Assembly (NCBI GenBank): GCA_963642885.1
Contig: CAVIJI010000013.1
Coordinates: forward strand, 1-47,075
DNA length: 47,075 nt
Source: UMGS1696 sp963642885
Lineage (GTDB): Bacteria; Bacillota; Clostridia; Oscillospirales; CAG-272
Direction: 5' to 3'
The first letter of the stretch is position 1; every line of letters begins with the position of its first letter. This document shows positions 7,911-17,470 of the stretch, one piece after another. Under the pieces are notes generated by a model that saw only the letters and a program-made list of their open reading frames with translations, made no database searches and was not told where the DNA came from. Position numbers and translations under genes: made by a program.

Positions 7911-9863
7911 TTACTTTAACATTTCCTGTCCGCCTGTTACGGGTACTGCCTGTCCTGTTTCGTACTTCTGATCGATGATATAAAGGACAGCTTTTGCCAC
8001 ATCCTCTATACGGCATCCTCTTCCGAGCGGAACTTTAGCCTCATAAAATGCGCGAACATCCGCTACTGTCTTTGCACCGGGAACTTTTCCGGCATGCAAA
8101 TACTGTACGAACAATCCCTTTTCGGGGTCTGACCACAGCGGACCGTCGAGGAAGTTTCCGGGACAAACGGCATTAACCTTAATTCCGTAAGGTGCAAGCT
8201 CAAGTGCGAATGACTGTGTGAGTCCTATGCCGCCGAACTTGCTTCCCGCATATGCGAAGTTCTTATTGGAACCTGCCAATCCGGATTTCGAGTTGATTTC
8301 GATGATATCTGCCATATATTCGGGCGATACCGCTCTCTGCTTCTTCATTACCGCGGATGCGTATTTTGCGCAGAGGAAATATGCCGTATAGTTAACCGAT
8401 GCTACGAGCTCGAAATTCTTCTTGGTCATATCTTCGAGAGAACCGGCTCTTACAATACCTGCGTTATTTACGAAAATATCAAGTCCTCCGAAAGTAAGAA
8501 CCGTCTTTTCCATCATTTCTCTCACACTGTCTTCGTCCGATACATTGGCGGAAACGGCAAGAGCAGGTGTATGATATTCATCGGCGATTCTCTCAGCGGT
8601 TGCCTGTGCTCCCGCATAGTTCATATCGGCAATTACAACAGCCGCACCTTCTCCCGCGAGATATTCGGCTATTCCCGCACCGAAGCCCTGTGCACTGCCG
8701 GTGACTATAGCTATTTTGCCTGCGAGTTTTTTACTTGTATCCGATTTCAGGCTTACCTTAGCTCTGTAGCTTTCGACTTCCCAATTCACGATAAAGTCGG
8801 CCATATTGTCGGCCATATGGCGTACACCGCCGAAGGATGCCGCGAGCTTTGTTATTTTCATGGCGTCACGCCAAACCTCAAGCGCCGTCTCGGCTTCCTT
8901 CATGGTCTTACCGACGGTAAACATACCGATATTCTTCACGAAAACGACCATCGGCTTGAATCCGCGTCTTGTTTCCAATTCGGCAAAAGCCGATTTTATG
9001 TCATTCGCCTCCGCGTTTTCGATGAAAAGAGGCTCTGCTTTGCAATAAACAATGTGGTCGGGTGTAAGCGGAGCACGCAGTATATCGAACGCTTCACTTG
9101 ACTGAGCATATTCGAGAACCGTTTTATCTGCGGCAAATTTCACAAACGCCTTACCGTCAGGTGCATATGCCATTCTTATCATGGGAGCAATCGCAGCAGC
9201 CGCGGTATTTCTTTCGGCTTCATCCATGGGAGTGAAATCGGGATATTCGCCGACAATTCCCTTAATTTTACTCATAACCTCGTCAACAAGAGAATCGATC
9301 TCATCGTCGCTCTCGGCTGCGAAGAATATTCCGTGATTCTGAAGGAAAACGACATCGGCATCTTTTCCAGTTTTATTCTTATGTTCATCAAGCACTGCCT
9401 TGCAGTGTGTGGCAAGTATATAACCGGGTTCGCACTCGTCTACCCAAACTGCGTTCGGGAAGAGCTTCAGCATATCGGATTTTCCGTTTACCGAGCATGT
9501 GAGAGCGTTAACCGCACAGGGGTGTACATGCAGAACATATTTCTGTGTGAACAGGTCGTGCAGTAATGTTTCGACTGACGGGCGCTTTGCTTCCTCGCCG
9601 GCCATTCTCGATGCCATCATATCCGCCAAAACCTGCGCTTCTCTCTCGGCTTGATTATCCGAATATTTCTTCGTCCATATCTTCTCAAGCTCCGAACGAC
9701 TTATTTTTACAAAGCCTTCGTCCGTGATTTTCGCGAGTGATGTACCGCTGCCCTTGACATATATTGTATCGCTTGTTTTGTATGAGGTATTTCCTCCGCC
9801 GGCAAGAACATATTCGTGCTGCTTGCCGTACTTATTTGACAATTTCACAAGTGTTTCAAGCAT
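7911..9863 (-). CDS. Bifunctional class II aldolase / short-chain dehydrogenase
   Basis: This is a fusion of two enzymes in one 650-residue cytosolic protein. The N-terminal half (about 1-360) is a zinc-dependent class II aldolase with the metal-binding segment LHVHP and LQNHGIF. The C-terminal half (about 385-650) is an NAD(P)-binding short-chain dehydrogenase with TGSAQGFGAGIAEYL, NNAG, and catalytic Tyr-Lys in YAGSKF. The architecture matches the RhaEW/YuxG family, which splits rhamnulose 1-phosphate and oxidises the lactaldehyde formed. The exact substrate here is not shown, and no rhamnose isomerase or kinase lies nearby. The ATG at 9863 is preferred over a TTG six codons upstream, since AAAGGA precedes the ATG. 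It is the last gene of the long operon starting with the DUF512 protein; no clear terminator was seen in 7719-7910. Confidence 0.85.
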   Translation of the reverse strand: MLETLVKLSNKYGKQHEYVLAGGGNTSYKTSDTIYVKGSGTSLAKITDEGFVKISRSELEKIWTKKYSDNQAEREAQVLADMMASRMAGEEAKRPSVETLLHDLFTQKYVLHVHPCAVNALTCSVNGKSDMLKLFPNAVWVDECEPGYILATHCKAVLDEHKNKTGKDADVVFLQNHGIFFAAESDDEIDSLVDEVMSKIKGIVGEYPDFTPMDEAERNTAAAAIAPMIRMAYAPDGKAFVKFAADKTVLEYAQSSEAFDILRAPLTPDHIVYCKAEPLFIENAEANDIKSAFAELETRRGFKPMVVFVKNIGMFTVGKTMKEAETALEVWRDAMKITKLAASFGGVRHMADNMADFIVNWEVESYRAKVSLKSDTSKKLAGKIAIVTGSAQGFGAGIAEYLAGEGAAVVIADMNYAGAQATAERIADEYHTPALAVSANVSDEDSVREMMEKTVLTFGGLDIFVNNAGIVRAGSLEDMTKKNFELVASVNYTAYFLCAKYASAVMKKQRAVSPEYMADIIEINSKSGLAGSNKNFAYAGSKFGGIGLTQSFALELAPYGIKVNAVCPGNFLDGPLWSDPEKGLFVQYLHAGKVPGAKTVADVRAFYEAKVPLGRGCRIEDVAKAVLYIIDQKYETGQAVPVTGGQEMLK

Positions 9864-9877
9864 GTTCGTAATTCCTT

Positions 9878-11167
9878 TCAAATATTAGTACCGTTTAAGG
9901 CATAATCTGAGTATATCTTTATTCTGGTATCGAGATCATGATATTTTGCGGCAGTTTCATCGGAGAACATGGCATTCTTTAAATCCTTTGTAGCTGCCAT
10001 TTCATGTCCGATAAGCGCGTATGTAGACGTCATGAGGTGCGGATACTTTGTAAGCGCTTCGCATATAAACGACTGACGCGGAGAGTTTATGTCTTCTCCC
10101 GATATCTGGAAGAAACCGTTATCCGCACAGAGCTTCATTATACGGCTGAGCTGTTCGTCGGTATTTCTGGACGGCATATACGTTACCGCATTGAATCCGC
10201 AATCCTTGATTGTATCGAACAGCATATCAAGATATTCATCCTCGAATTTCTGCGCTTTTTTATCGCCTGTCGGAGATTCACCGACATCACCGAGATAAGG
10301 ATATGCGGAAATCGCACCGACCTCTTTGGCGAATTTCGTGAAATCGCGTATGTTCATACACTCATCGGTTGCGGGAACATAGAACTTCTCAACCAAGCTG
10401 CTCTTGAGAACTCCGAGTATATCGTATTCGTAGAAATTATCGGGTGCACCGATAATCTTATTTCTTGTTTTCTCTGACATTTTCACGCCGCAGAGATTTT
10501 CAATAAAATCGCAAACCTCACCTCTGTCTGTATACTTGGAGGTGATTTTTTTGGTTAAGCCGAAGCATATATGTCTTTCCGTGACACTTCCGCCCTCATC
10601 CGCTTTAGAAAGCGGATAAACATCCTTATCGAAGTCGAGCTCTATTCCGAAATCTCCCGTCAGCTCCGTGATTTTACGGCACATTTTACGGTTGCGGATA
10701 TTTCTTTTTTCACGCACGCCCTTCAAAACGCTTTCCACTTTATCTATACTCTGATGAGGAATACCGTGCATTGTAAGATATGAGCATGAGAATTGATCGG
10801 GGTTATTTGTCTTTTTTCCGATCAGCGGTGTGCCTTCTACATTTACTCTGCATTCGAATCCGCAGGTTGTCAGCATACCGATAATTTCTCCGGCACGAAT
10901 AAATTCACGTGTACCGCCTACACTGTCGTGGTCCATTATACCCGCCGTTCTCAAACCGGCACGCCATGCGTAGTAGAGAGCGGACGTAGGAGTATACGGA
11001 GAAAACGAATATGATGTATGAATATGGTTGTTTACGAATATTCCCTCCTCGGGTCTATCGATTTCTCCGTTTTTAACCTTTTTCATGATTTCCGATAAAG
11101 CCTCGAGGCGTTCATCGGCGGTTATATCGGCGTTGCCGATACGCGAAAGCAGTTCGTTTGTTTCCAT
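9878..11167 (-). CDS. PHP-domain metal-dependent hydrolase
   Basis: This 429-residue cytosolic protein has a PHP (polymerase and histidinol phosphatase) fold: the metal-binding motif NNHIHTSYSF near residues 46-55, IMDHDSVGG near 77, and ISGEDINSPRQ near the C-terminus. PHP enzymes are phosphoesterases that use two or three metal ions. The specific substrate is unknown. Its stop lies 14 bp before the aldolase/dehydrogenase start, so the two are translated as a pair and may act on the same sugar or sugar phosphate. The ATG at 11167 has AGAAGG about 11 nt upstream; a GTG four codons earlier has no ribosome site. Confidence 0.75.
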   Translation of the reverse strand: METNELLSRIGNADITADERLEALSEIMKKVKNGEIDRPEEGIFVNNHIHTSYSFSPYTPTSALYYAWRAGLRTAGIMDHDSVGGTREFIRAGEIIGMLTTCGFECRVNVEGTPLIGKKTNNPDQFSCSYLTMHGIPHQSIDKVESVLKGVREKRNIRNRKMCRKITELTGDFGIELDFDKDVYPLSKADEGGSVTERHICFGLTKKITSKYTDRGEVCDFIENLCGVKMSEKTRNKIIGAPDNFYEYDILGVLKSSLVEKFYVPATDECMNIRDFTKFAKEVGAISAYPYLGDVGESPTGDKKAQKFEDEYLDMLFDTIKDCGFNAVTYMPSRNTDEQLSRIMKLCADNGFFQISGEDINSPRQSFICEALTKYPHLMTSTYALIGHEMAATKDLKNAMFSDETAAKYHDLDTRIKIYSDYALNGTNI

Positions 11168-11192
11168 ACTATTTTTCACCTTCTATATAGAA

Positions 11193-12365
11193 TTAATGAT
11201 TTTCGGGACTCTTTCCGTACATATACTCATATGCTTTACGGTATTTTTCTCGCTTTTCTTTTGCGTTTTCGGATTCGAAATTATAATTCTTTCTTCTCAC
11301 ACCACGAAGCATTATATTCTTAGGTGTGTCCTCGGGGTCGATAAGCTCCGTCGCGTCTGTTTTATACCCTTCCGATTCAAGCATGAGGAGTCTCAGAGCA
11401 TCGGTTGCCGCGGACGCGAGTTTTTGCTTAAGCATCGAATAATCCGTGATAAACGACAGCGGAGGACAATTCATCTCATTGTACATTTGATGATGACAGC
11501 ACGGAGTCGCAAGTATAATCTCCGCTTTGTTTTTTACGGCAAATTCGAGGACGATATCGGTTGCGATATCACACGCGTGAAGTGATATAACCAGATTCGG
11601 AGCACGCCGCGCTTCGAAATCGGCTATATTCATAGCATGAAAGTACATACCCTTCATTCCGCATTTCTCGGCAATATCGGAACAGTAATCCATGACACTT
11701 TTCTTGAGGTCAACGCAGTCCATTATTACGCTTCTTCCGCAAACCTCGGTCAGCACATGATACGCCGCGAAGCTCAGGTAGCTTTTACCGCAGCATAAAT
11801 CGCACACATACAATTCTCCGTCCGCTGCGGTGGAAAGCTTTTTCTCCGCATCCGCGATATACTCCGCAAAGCGGCAAATCTGACGGAATTTCGACTGCAT
11901 TTTATCGTGCACTCTGCCGTTTTCATCCGAAACTCCGAGGGCGTGTAAAAATTTCTCGTTTCCGTCAAGAAGATATTTTTTTACCTTATTGTTCTCCGAT
12001 GTGCCGTTTTTCCGCTCTCCCTCTCCGATATTGCCTTTTTTTATCAGAGTAACCGTGCCTTTTTTCGATATCATAACAGACGCACTGCCTCCGTCATCGT
12101 TTAAATCGGCCTTTTTGTAATAATCGAAGAGCTGCTCAAAGTACGGGCTTATCTCGGAGAATTTAATATTTTTCTGCTTGACTCTTCCCTCTGTCAGGAA
12201 CGTCTCGATTTGCAGCACCGCTCCGCCGCCGACGGAAATAAGCTTGGCTTTGGCCTTAAGCATTTCTCCCCTCTCGGGTGAATGAAACGTAATGTTCTTC
12301 AAAGAACCGCATTCCGAGCTTTTAAGTGCCAGTGCCGTAAATTCGGTTATTTTTTCGTTTTTCAT
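11193..12365 (-). CDS. Class I SAM-dependent methyltransferase
   Basis: This 390-residue protein has an N-terminal domain of about 170 residues that I do not recognise. A Rossmann methyltransferase core follows: SAM-binding VCDLCCGKSYLSF (about 187-199), acidic strand MDCVDLKK, and ISLHACDIATD near 265. A PCCHHQM motif near 290 resembles the Methyltransf_32 group (METTL25/GSTCD-like). Members of this group may methylate RNA or protein; the substrate here cannot be named from sequence. It starts 16 bp after the plsY stop with only a weak ribosome site, suggesting coupled translation within the operon. Confidence 0.75.
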   Translation of the reverse strand: MKNEKITEFTALALKSSECGSLKNITFHSPERGEMLKAKAKLISVGGGAVLQIETFLTEGRVKQKNIKFSEISPYFEQLFDYYKKADLNDDGGSASVMISKKGTVTLIKKGNIGEGERKNGTSENNKVKKYLLDGNEKFLHALGVSDENGRVHDKMQSKFRQICRFAEYIADAEKKLSTAADGELYVCDLCCGKSYLSFAAYHVLTEVCGRSVIMDCVDLKKSVMDYCSDIAEKCGMKGMYFHAMNIADFEARRAPNLVISLHACDIATDIVLEFAVKNKAEIILATPCCHHQMYNEMNCPPLSFITDYSMLKQKLASAATDALRLLMLESEGYKTDATELIDPEDTPKNIMLRGVRRKNYNFESENAKEKREKYRKAYEYMYGKSPENH

Positions 12366-12380
12366 TTGTTTTTCATCGGA

Positions 12381-13067
12381 TTATTTGCTTTTTTTGAAAG
12401 CAAACTTACTTTCGGTACCGTTAAATATACGCTTGATATTCTCTTTGTGTTTCACCACAATGATTATCGCTATGATAAGCGCGACAAATTCTATGAGTCT
12501 GAAAGGTGTATCGTTCATACGGTTTAAAAGAAGCGGATACAGCATAGCGCAAATAACGCTTCCGGCTGAAATATATTTTGTTCCCACAACGAGAATAATA
12601 AATATGGCAAGGAGAATAAGGAACAATCTCCAGTCGAGCATCAGTATGATCGCGGTCATGCAAAGTACACCCTTGCCTCCGCGGAAATTATAAAATACGG
12701 GAAAGACATGACCAATCAGGCACGCGAGACCGGCAATATACGCCGTGGGATACCCGAACACACACCAGCCGATGAGAACAGCCAACACGGTTTTCAGAAT
12801 ATCACCGACAAACGTAACCACTGCGGCTTTTTTACCGTAGTTTCGCATCATATTCGTAAATCCCGCATTTCCGCTTCCGTGATTTCTCACGTCGTCATGG
12901 TACATGATTCCCGATACTATTATCGCCGTATTTACACTTCCGAGAAGATACGGAATAAAAATGTAAACAAGCACAAGAAGCAGGCTTACGAAAAGGGGTA
13001 TGTCATGAAAGTTCGCACCGATTAAGCCGCACATTCCCACTTGATTACGTAAAAAGAAATGAAGCAT
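12381..13067 (-). CDS. plsY: Glycerol-3-phosphate acyltransferase PlsY
   Basis: PlsY transfers an acyl group from acyl-phosphate to glycerol 3-phosphate, the first step of membrane phospholipid synthesis. It is a 228-residue polytopic membrane protein. The three family motifs are visible: GSGNAGFTN, GHVFPVFYNFRGGKGV, and the C-terminal KHKENIKRIFNGTE. The start at 13067 overlaps the der stop (TAATG) and has GAGGAG 9 nt upstream; the frame extends 28 codons further into der without support. The der-plsY order is widespread in Clostridia. The N-terminus is somewhat longer than the usual family start. Confidence 0.93.
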   Translation of the reverse strand: MLHFFLRNQVGMCGLIGANFHDIPLFVSLLLVLVYIFIPYLLGSVNTAIIVSGIMYHDDVRNHGSGNAGFTNMMRNYGKKAAVVTFVGDILKTVLAVLIGWCVFGYPTAYIAGLACLIGHVFPVFYNFRGGKGVLCMTAIILMLDWRLFLILLAIFIILVVGTKYISAGSVICAMLYPLLLNRMNDTPFRLIEFVALIIAIIIVVKHKENIKRIFNGTESKFAFKKSK

Positions 13068-14404
13068 TACAGGTTCTCCTCGTTTTCGCCCTTTTGACGG
13101 ATTATCAGCTTTATCGGCGTGCCTTTGAAGCCGAAGGTTTGTCTGAGGCAATTCTCAATATATCTTTGATACGAAAAATGGAACAGCTCCGCCATATTAC
13201 AGAAAATGACAAATGTGGGAGGAGCCACCTGAGTCTGTGTCATATAGTAAATTCTCAGTCTTCTTCCCTTATCCGACGGCGGCTGTACTCTGGCAACGGC
13301 ATCCGCAAGCACGTCATTGAGCATACCCGTGGATACACGCATATTGGTTTGATTATGGACATAGTTAATCATCTCGAAGAGCTTTTCGACACGCTGTCCT
13401 GTTTTCGCGGAAATATACATAATGGGAGCATATGTCATATATGACAATGCGTCCGTTATCTTTTTATTGAATTCGTTTGTCGTGGAATTGTCTTTATCTA
13501 CGGTATCCCATTTGTTTACGCATATTATGGATGCTTTTCCCGCTTCATGTGCGATTCCCGCGATTTTTTCATCCTGCTCCGTGATGCCAGTATTGGCGTC
13601 AATCATTATAAGACATACATCGGCTCTCTCCACCGCCATTTTGGCACGCAGAACGCTGATTCGCTCTATCTTGTCGTCAACCTTAGACTGACGACGTATA
13701 CCCGCGGTATCGATAAAATTATACTTACCGAATGAATTTTCGAAGTATGTATCTATGGCGTCACGCGTCGTTCCGGGAATATCCGATACAATGCATCTCT
13801 CATCTCCGAGCACACGATTTACGAGAGAAGATTTACCCGCATTCGGCTTGCCTATAACCGCAACGGATATAGTGTCGTTATCCTCTTCTTCCTGCTCGAA
13901 TTCGGGAAGCGCATCTATAACGGCATCGAGCACATCACCGCTTCCGCTGCCGTGCAGTGATGAAATCGCAATAGGCTCTATATCGAAGCCGAGCTCGTAA
14001 AACTCGTAAAATTCCGGCGGCACATCACCGATTCTATCGGCTTTGTTTATAACGGGAACTACGGGCTTTCCGCTTTTTTTCAGCATTACGGCAATGTCAA
14101 GGTCGTCCGCCAGGAGTCCTGTCCTTATATCGCACATGAATATTATTACATCCGCCGTATCAATGGCTACCTGTGCCTGCTCGCGCATTTTTTTCAAAAT
14201 GATGTCATCGGTTTTAGGCTCGATTCCGCCTGTGTCGATGACCGCGAGTATTTTTCCGCGCCATTCGGTTTCGCCGTAAATTCTGTCCCTGGTTATACCG
14301 GGAGTATCCTCCACTATGGCACGGCGTTCTCCGATAAGTTTATTGAAAAGTGTCGACTTTCCGACATTCGGACGTCCGACTATTGCTATTACTGGTTTTG
14401 CCAT
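13067..14404 (-). CDS. der: Ribosome biogenesis GTPase Der (EngA)
   Basis: Der is an essential GTPase with two tandem G domains that helps mature the 50S subunit. It is 445 residues from the ATG at 14404, which has AAAGGA upstream. The first G domain shows GRPNVGKST, DTPGITRD, DTGG and NKAD. The second shows GKPNAGKSS, DIPGTTRD, DTAG and NKWD. A C-terminal KH-like domain follows, ending with GTPIKLIIRQK. It lies 26 bp downstream of the DUF512 gene and overlaps plsY by the stop codon. Confidence 0.97.
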   Translation of the reverse strand: MAKPVIAIVGRPNVGKSTLFNKLIGERRAIVEDTPGITRDRIYGETEWRGKILAVIDTGGIEPKTDDIILKKMREQAQVAIDTADVIIFMCDIRTGLLADDLDIAVMLKKSGKPVVPVINKADRIGDVPPEFYEFYELGFDIEPIAISSLHGSGSGDVLDAVIDALPEFEQEEEDNDTISVAVIGKPNAGKSSLVNRVLGDERCIVSDIPGTTRDAIDTYFENSFGKYNFIDTAGIRRQSKVDDKIERISVLRAKMAVERADVCLIMIDANTGITEQDEKIAGIAHEAGKASIICVNKWDTVDKDNSTTNEFNKKITDALSYMTYAPIMYISAKTGQRVEKLFEMINYVHNQTNMRVSTGMLNDVLADAVARVQPPSDKGRRLRIYYMTQTQVAPPTFVIFCNMAELFHFSYQRYIENCLRQTFGFKGTPIKLIIRQKGENEENL

Positions 14405-14429
14405 ATTATTTCCTTTCTTTCGCGTATCA

Positions 14430-15725
14430 TCACAGCCGAAGCAGTTTTTCCACAAGAACCGCTCCGTCGTTTTCGACAAATTCTATATTAACGCCATCCA
14501 GCTTTTCACTGAGCTCACTCGGTGACATTCCGCAAAGGAATAAGTCTCCGTCCGCCCGCAATGTAGTTCTCGAAAGATATAATGTATCTCCGAGAGGTTT
14601 TCCTTTAAGCTGCTGTGCAATATCGGTACCGGTTAAAAGTCCCGTAACGGTAACATATCCGCCGAAAAAATTATTCTTTATCACATATAAATTGCATTTG
14701 AAATCAGGACACTTTTTCTCGAGTTCATCCATCAGCTCGCGCATCATACCGTATGCCGATTCTCCCGTTGCGATAGATACCTCACGCTTTAAGGAACATT
14801 CATCCTCATCAAGTGTTTCGAGCATCGATTCGAATTCGGTCGTAAATGATGTTATCATTCCCACGCCGTTGTCAAGCTGGGTGTAATCACCGTAATATTC
14901 ATCCGTCGGCACTTTCGTCCCGCTCAGCACATAAAACTCATCCGACGCAAAAAACATTCTCTCGGGCAGTGTCTTATTGAAATTCTCTACTTGCTCGATA
15001 ACCGCGGCACACTCCTCACCGTTAAACGGTTCGAGCTTATACAGCTTTTCTCTGTATTTCGTCAATCCGGCGGGTACTATCGAAACGCTTTCCATCGCAG
15101 GATAGTATGCCGACAAGTCACGCATTGTTCTGTCGAGCTCGGCCCCGTCGTTTATTCCGCGGCACAGCACTATCTGACCGTGCAGCTTTATTCCCGCATC
15201 GGCGAGCATACCGATATATTTCAAAACCTCTCCCGCACGTTTATTCTTCATTATTTTAACACGCAGCTCTGGATTCGTGGTATGAACCGATATATTTACG
15301 GGGGAAATATGCATCTCTATTATTCTGTCGATATCCGACTGATGCAAATTCGTTAATGTAATATAGTTGCCGTGCAAAAACGCGAGTCTGCTGTCATCAT
15401 CTTTAAAGTATATGGTTTCACGCATTCCGGACGGATTCTGATCGATAAAGCAGAAAATGCATCCGTTCTCGCAGCGATGCTTTTTATCCATGAGCGGTGT
15501 TCCGAACTCAAGTCCTATATCATCATACTCTTCTTTTTTAATTTTCTTTTCGATTATATCCGGCCCTCTGTGCAGCTTTAACACCACAGAAGTGTCCGCA
15601 AGCCTGAAGCGATAATCAAGAACATCGTTTATTTCATGAGAATTAATCTCAAGCAAATAGTCACCCGTCTGAACACCCGCTTTTTCGGCTTTCGAATGGG
15701 GAAGCACCCCGGTTATTAACACCAT
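14430..15725 (-). CDS. DUF512 family protein with PDZ-like and radical-SAM-like parts
   Basis: This 431-residue protein begins with a PDZ-like domain (GVLPHSKAEKAGVQTGDYLLEIN). A radical-SAM-type barrel follows, with the [4Fe-4S] motif CENGCIFCFID (C-x3-C-x2-C). The C-terminal half is the DUF512 domain with its glycine-rich GYVTVTGLLTG. This combination is commonly found directly before der in Clostridia, and its function is unknown. The ATG at 15725 was chosen over a TTG seven codons upstream. It heads the operon behind a TTGACG-TATAAT promoter. Confidence 0.88.
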   Translation of the reverse strand: MVLITGVLPHSKAEKAGVQTGDYLLEINSHEINDVLDYRFRLADTSVVLKLHRGPDIIEKKIKKEEYDDIGLEFGTPLMDKKHRCENGCIFCFIDQNPSGMRETIYFKDDDSRLAFLHGNYITLTNLHQSDIDRIIEMHISPVNISVHTTNPELRVKIMKNKRAGEVLKYIGMLADAGIKLHGQIVLCRGINDGAELDRTMRDLSAYYPAMESVSIVPAGLTKYREKLYKLEPFNGEECAAVIEQVENFNKTLPERMFFASDEFYVLSGTKVPTDEYYGDYTQLDNGVGMITSFTTEFESMLETLDEDECSLKREVSIATGESAYGMMRELMDELEKKCPDFKCNLYVIKNNFFGGYVTVTGLLTGTDIAQQLKGKPLGDTLYLSRTTLRADGDLFLCGMSPSELSEKLDGVNIEFVENDGAVLVEKLLRL

Positions 15726-15766
15726 TATCTTTATTACCTGTCGCAAAACAATTTCTTATCTAGGAT

Positions 15767-15795
15767 ATTATACTCTAAAACCCGTAAAACGTCAA
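15767..15795 (-). promoter_or_regulatory. Promoter of the DUF512-der-plsY operon
   Basis: Minus-strand TTGACG (15790-15795) and TATAAT (15767-15772) are spaced by 17 bp, with a leader of about 35 nt before the first gene of a six-gene operon ending at 7911. Confidence 0.75.
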
Positions 15796-15833
15796 CATAA
15801 TATTATTAAAGCAATGTGACAAATGACGCAAAA

Positions 15834-15876
15834 GAACAAATACCGTGTATGACTGACCACACATCGGTACTTGTTC
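15834..15876 (-). terminator. Likely terminator of the trmK-nif3 transcript
   Basis: Arms 15834-15845 and 15865-15876 (GAACAAATACCG against CGGTACTTGTTC) pair over 12 positions with one mismatch. On the minus strand a short T4 run follows. It lies about 80 bp after the nif3 stop; the T run is short, so termination may be incomplete. Confidence 0.55.
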
Positions 15877-15953
15877 TCATAAAAAATTCGGATATTCGAG
15901 TAAAAAATCTCCGCCTTTAGCGAAATAGGCATCGCGATACTTTGCTCTGTATG

Positions 15954-16721
15954 TCAAATAATTTTATATGTACACGAATCAAAATAACCGACTCGTGCAT
16001 CACAGTTTTCTCTCACAAGCTTTTCGAGAGCCGTCAACACGGGTGCTTCTGTATGATAATGTCCTGCTTCTACGGTGATTATTCCGTCTTCCTGAGCGTC
16101 TGCCGCCATATTGTATCCCGCATCGCCCGTGATGATGGCATCACAGCCGGCAGCAAGCGCGGGATAGATGAAATCTTTGCCGTCGCCGCCGCACACTCCC
16201 ACCGTTGAAACAACCTTGTCTGTTTTTCCGTTAAGTCTCACCGCATCACATCCGAGTCTCTCCTTAACATGAAGTGCCAGCTGCTCTGCGGTCATGGGCG
16301 ATATTTCCGCGGTTCTTCCCAATCTCGGCGACTCTTCATCACCGAAATATCCGTTTACCTCAAATCCGAGACGGGACATAAGTACGTCGTTTACTCCGCC
16401 TTCGCAAGCATCAAGACGTGTATGAAACGACAATACTGTTATACCCGATAATATTGCACGCAGCACTCTTCTTCCGCTGACACTTGTCTCGTTTACGCTT
16501 TTCATTCCCCTGAACAGCATCGGATGGTGAGTTATTATAACATCATATCCGTTATCGCATGCGTATTCTAAAGCATCGATTGTCGCGTCAAGCGTAAGCA
16601 ATACCTTGCATACTTCCCTGTCAATGTCGCCCGAAACCATTATTCCGTCATTGTCCCATGAACACGATAAGCTTTTCGGGCAAAACGAATCGATCACATT
16701 GTATAACTCGCGTACAGTCAT
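15954..16721 (-). CDS. Nif3-like dinuclear metal center protein
   Basis: This 255-residue member of the Nif3/YqfO family folds into a toroid with a two-metal site; it is annotated in some species as GTP cyclohydrolase 1 type 2, though the biological role is unclear. The metal ligands appear as THHPMLF near residues 62-67, the HTRLD segment near 98, and the C-terminal VEAGHYHTE. The start ATG at 16721 has GAGGAG upstream and overlaps the trmK stop by 4 bp (ATGA), so the two are translationally coupled, an order shared with many Bacillota. Confidence 0.9.
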   Translation of the reverse strand: MTVRELYNVIDSFCPKSLSCSWDNDGIMVSGDIDREVCKVLLTLDATIDALEYACDNGYDVIITHHPMLFRGMKSVNETSVSGRRVLRAILSGITVLSFHTRLDACEGGVNDVLMSRLGFEVNGYFGDEESPRLGRTAEISPMTAEQLALHVKERLGCDAVRLNGKTDKVVSTVGVCGGDGKDFIYPALAAGCDAIITGDAGYNMAADAQEDGIITVEAGHYHTEAPVLTALEKLVRENCDARVGYFDSCTYKII

Positions 16722-17419
16722 TTCAACTCCTCGGTAATCCCGCATATTTTCTCAAGCAATCTTTTTTCGGCATCACATTCAATACCGCCGCTTGTTTTTC
16801 CTTTTATCTGCGTATTGAGCTTATCCTTTGTTTTATTTACGTATTCGTCAAATAAGCTGTCTTTATTTTCGATATTCCTTTTTCCGAGCACAAGCTCGAC
16901 ATCATTGTAGCTGCGGCGAATTCCGTCGAATTGCGCGCATATTACGGTGTATATTCTTCCCGCCGCCTTGCACAGCTTTTCGTCGATTATCGCAAAGCCT
17001 TCGGAACACAAGTAGCTTCTGAGCTCCGCCGCGAAAGACATCGGTTGGAGAATTAACCTTATTTCTTTGTTTTTTACATATGCCGATGACGAAATAATGC
17101 TCTCCATGAGCTCACCGCCCATACCGCAGATAACTATATCCGTAACATTCATGCGCCTGCATTCATCATCGGGAATGCCGCCGACAAGTACAAATTCTAT
17201 TTTATCGGAAACGCCGTATTTCTCCGAATTGATTTTCGCTCGCGAAAGCGGGCCCGAATTTATATCGGAGGCGACAGCATGACCGATTCGTCCGTCTATA
17301 ATGAGAGATATCGGCAAAAAAGCGTGATCCGTTCCGACATCGGCAACTACCGCGCCGTCTCTTACGAATGACGCGGCCGCCATCAGCCTGCCGTCGATTG
17401 TCAGTTTTTTTTCAATCAT
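16718..17419 (-). CDS. trmK: tRNA (adenine22-N1)-methyltransferase TrmK
   Basis: TrmK methylates N1 of adenine 22 in the D-loop of tRNAs using SAM. The protein is 233 residues. It shows the SAM-binding motif VADVGTDHAFLPI near residue 31, ASDINSGPL near 55, and the catalytic-region sequence ICGMGGELM near 98, all typical of the family. The ATG at 17419 was chosen; its ribosome site is poor. A weak terminator hairpin lies immediately upstream, so it depends on readthrough from murA-DUF1858 or on a promoter I cannot see. Confidence 0.92.
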   Translation of the reverse strand: MIEKKLTIDGRLMAAASFVRDGAVVADVGTDHAFLPISLIIDGRIGHAVASDINSGPLSRAKINSEKYGVSDKIEFVLVGGIPDDECRRMNVTDIVICGMGGELMESIISSSAYVKNKEIRLILQPMSFAAELRSYLCSEGFAIIDEKLCKAAGRIYTVICAQFDGIRRSYNDVELVLGKRNIENKDSLFDEYVNKTKDKLNTQIKGKTSGGIECDAEKRLLEKICGITEELK

Positions 17420-17439
17420 AACTCTATACAACCGCATTT

Positions 17440-17461
17440 AAAAAGACGGTACAAAACCGCC
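17440..17461 (-). terminator. Weak or attenuating terminator between the DUF1858 gene and trmK
   Basis: Arms GACGGT (17445-17450) and ACCGCC (17456-17461) form a short stem with one mismatch, followed on the minus strand by a T5 run (17440-17444). The stem is short, so partial readthrough into trmK is plausible. Confidence 0.5.
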
Positions 17462-17470
17462 TTTTCATGC

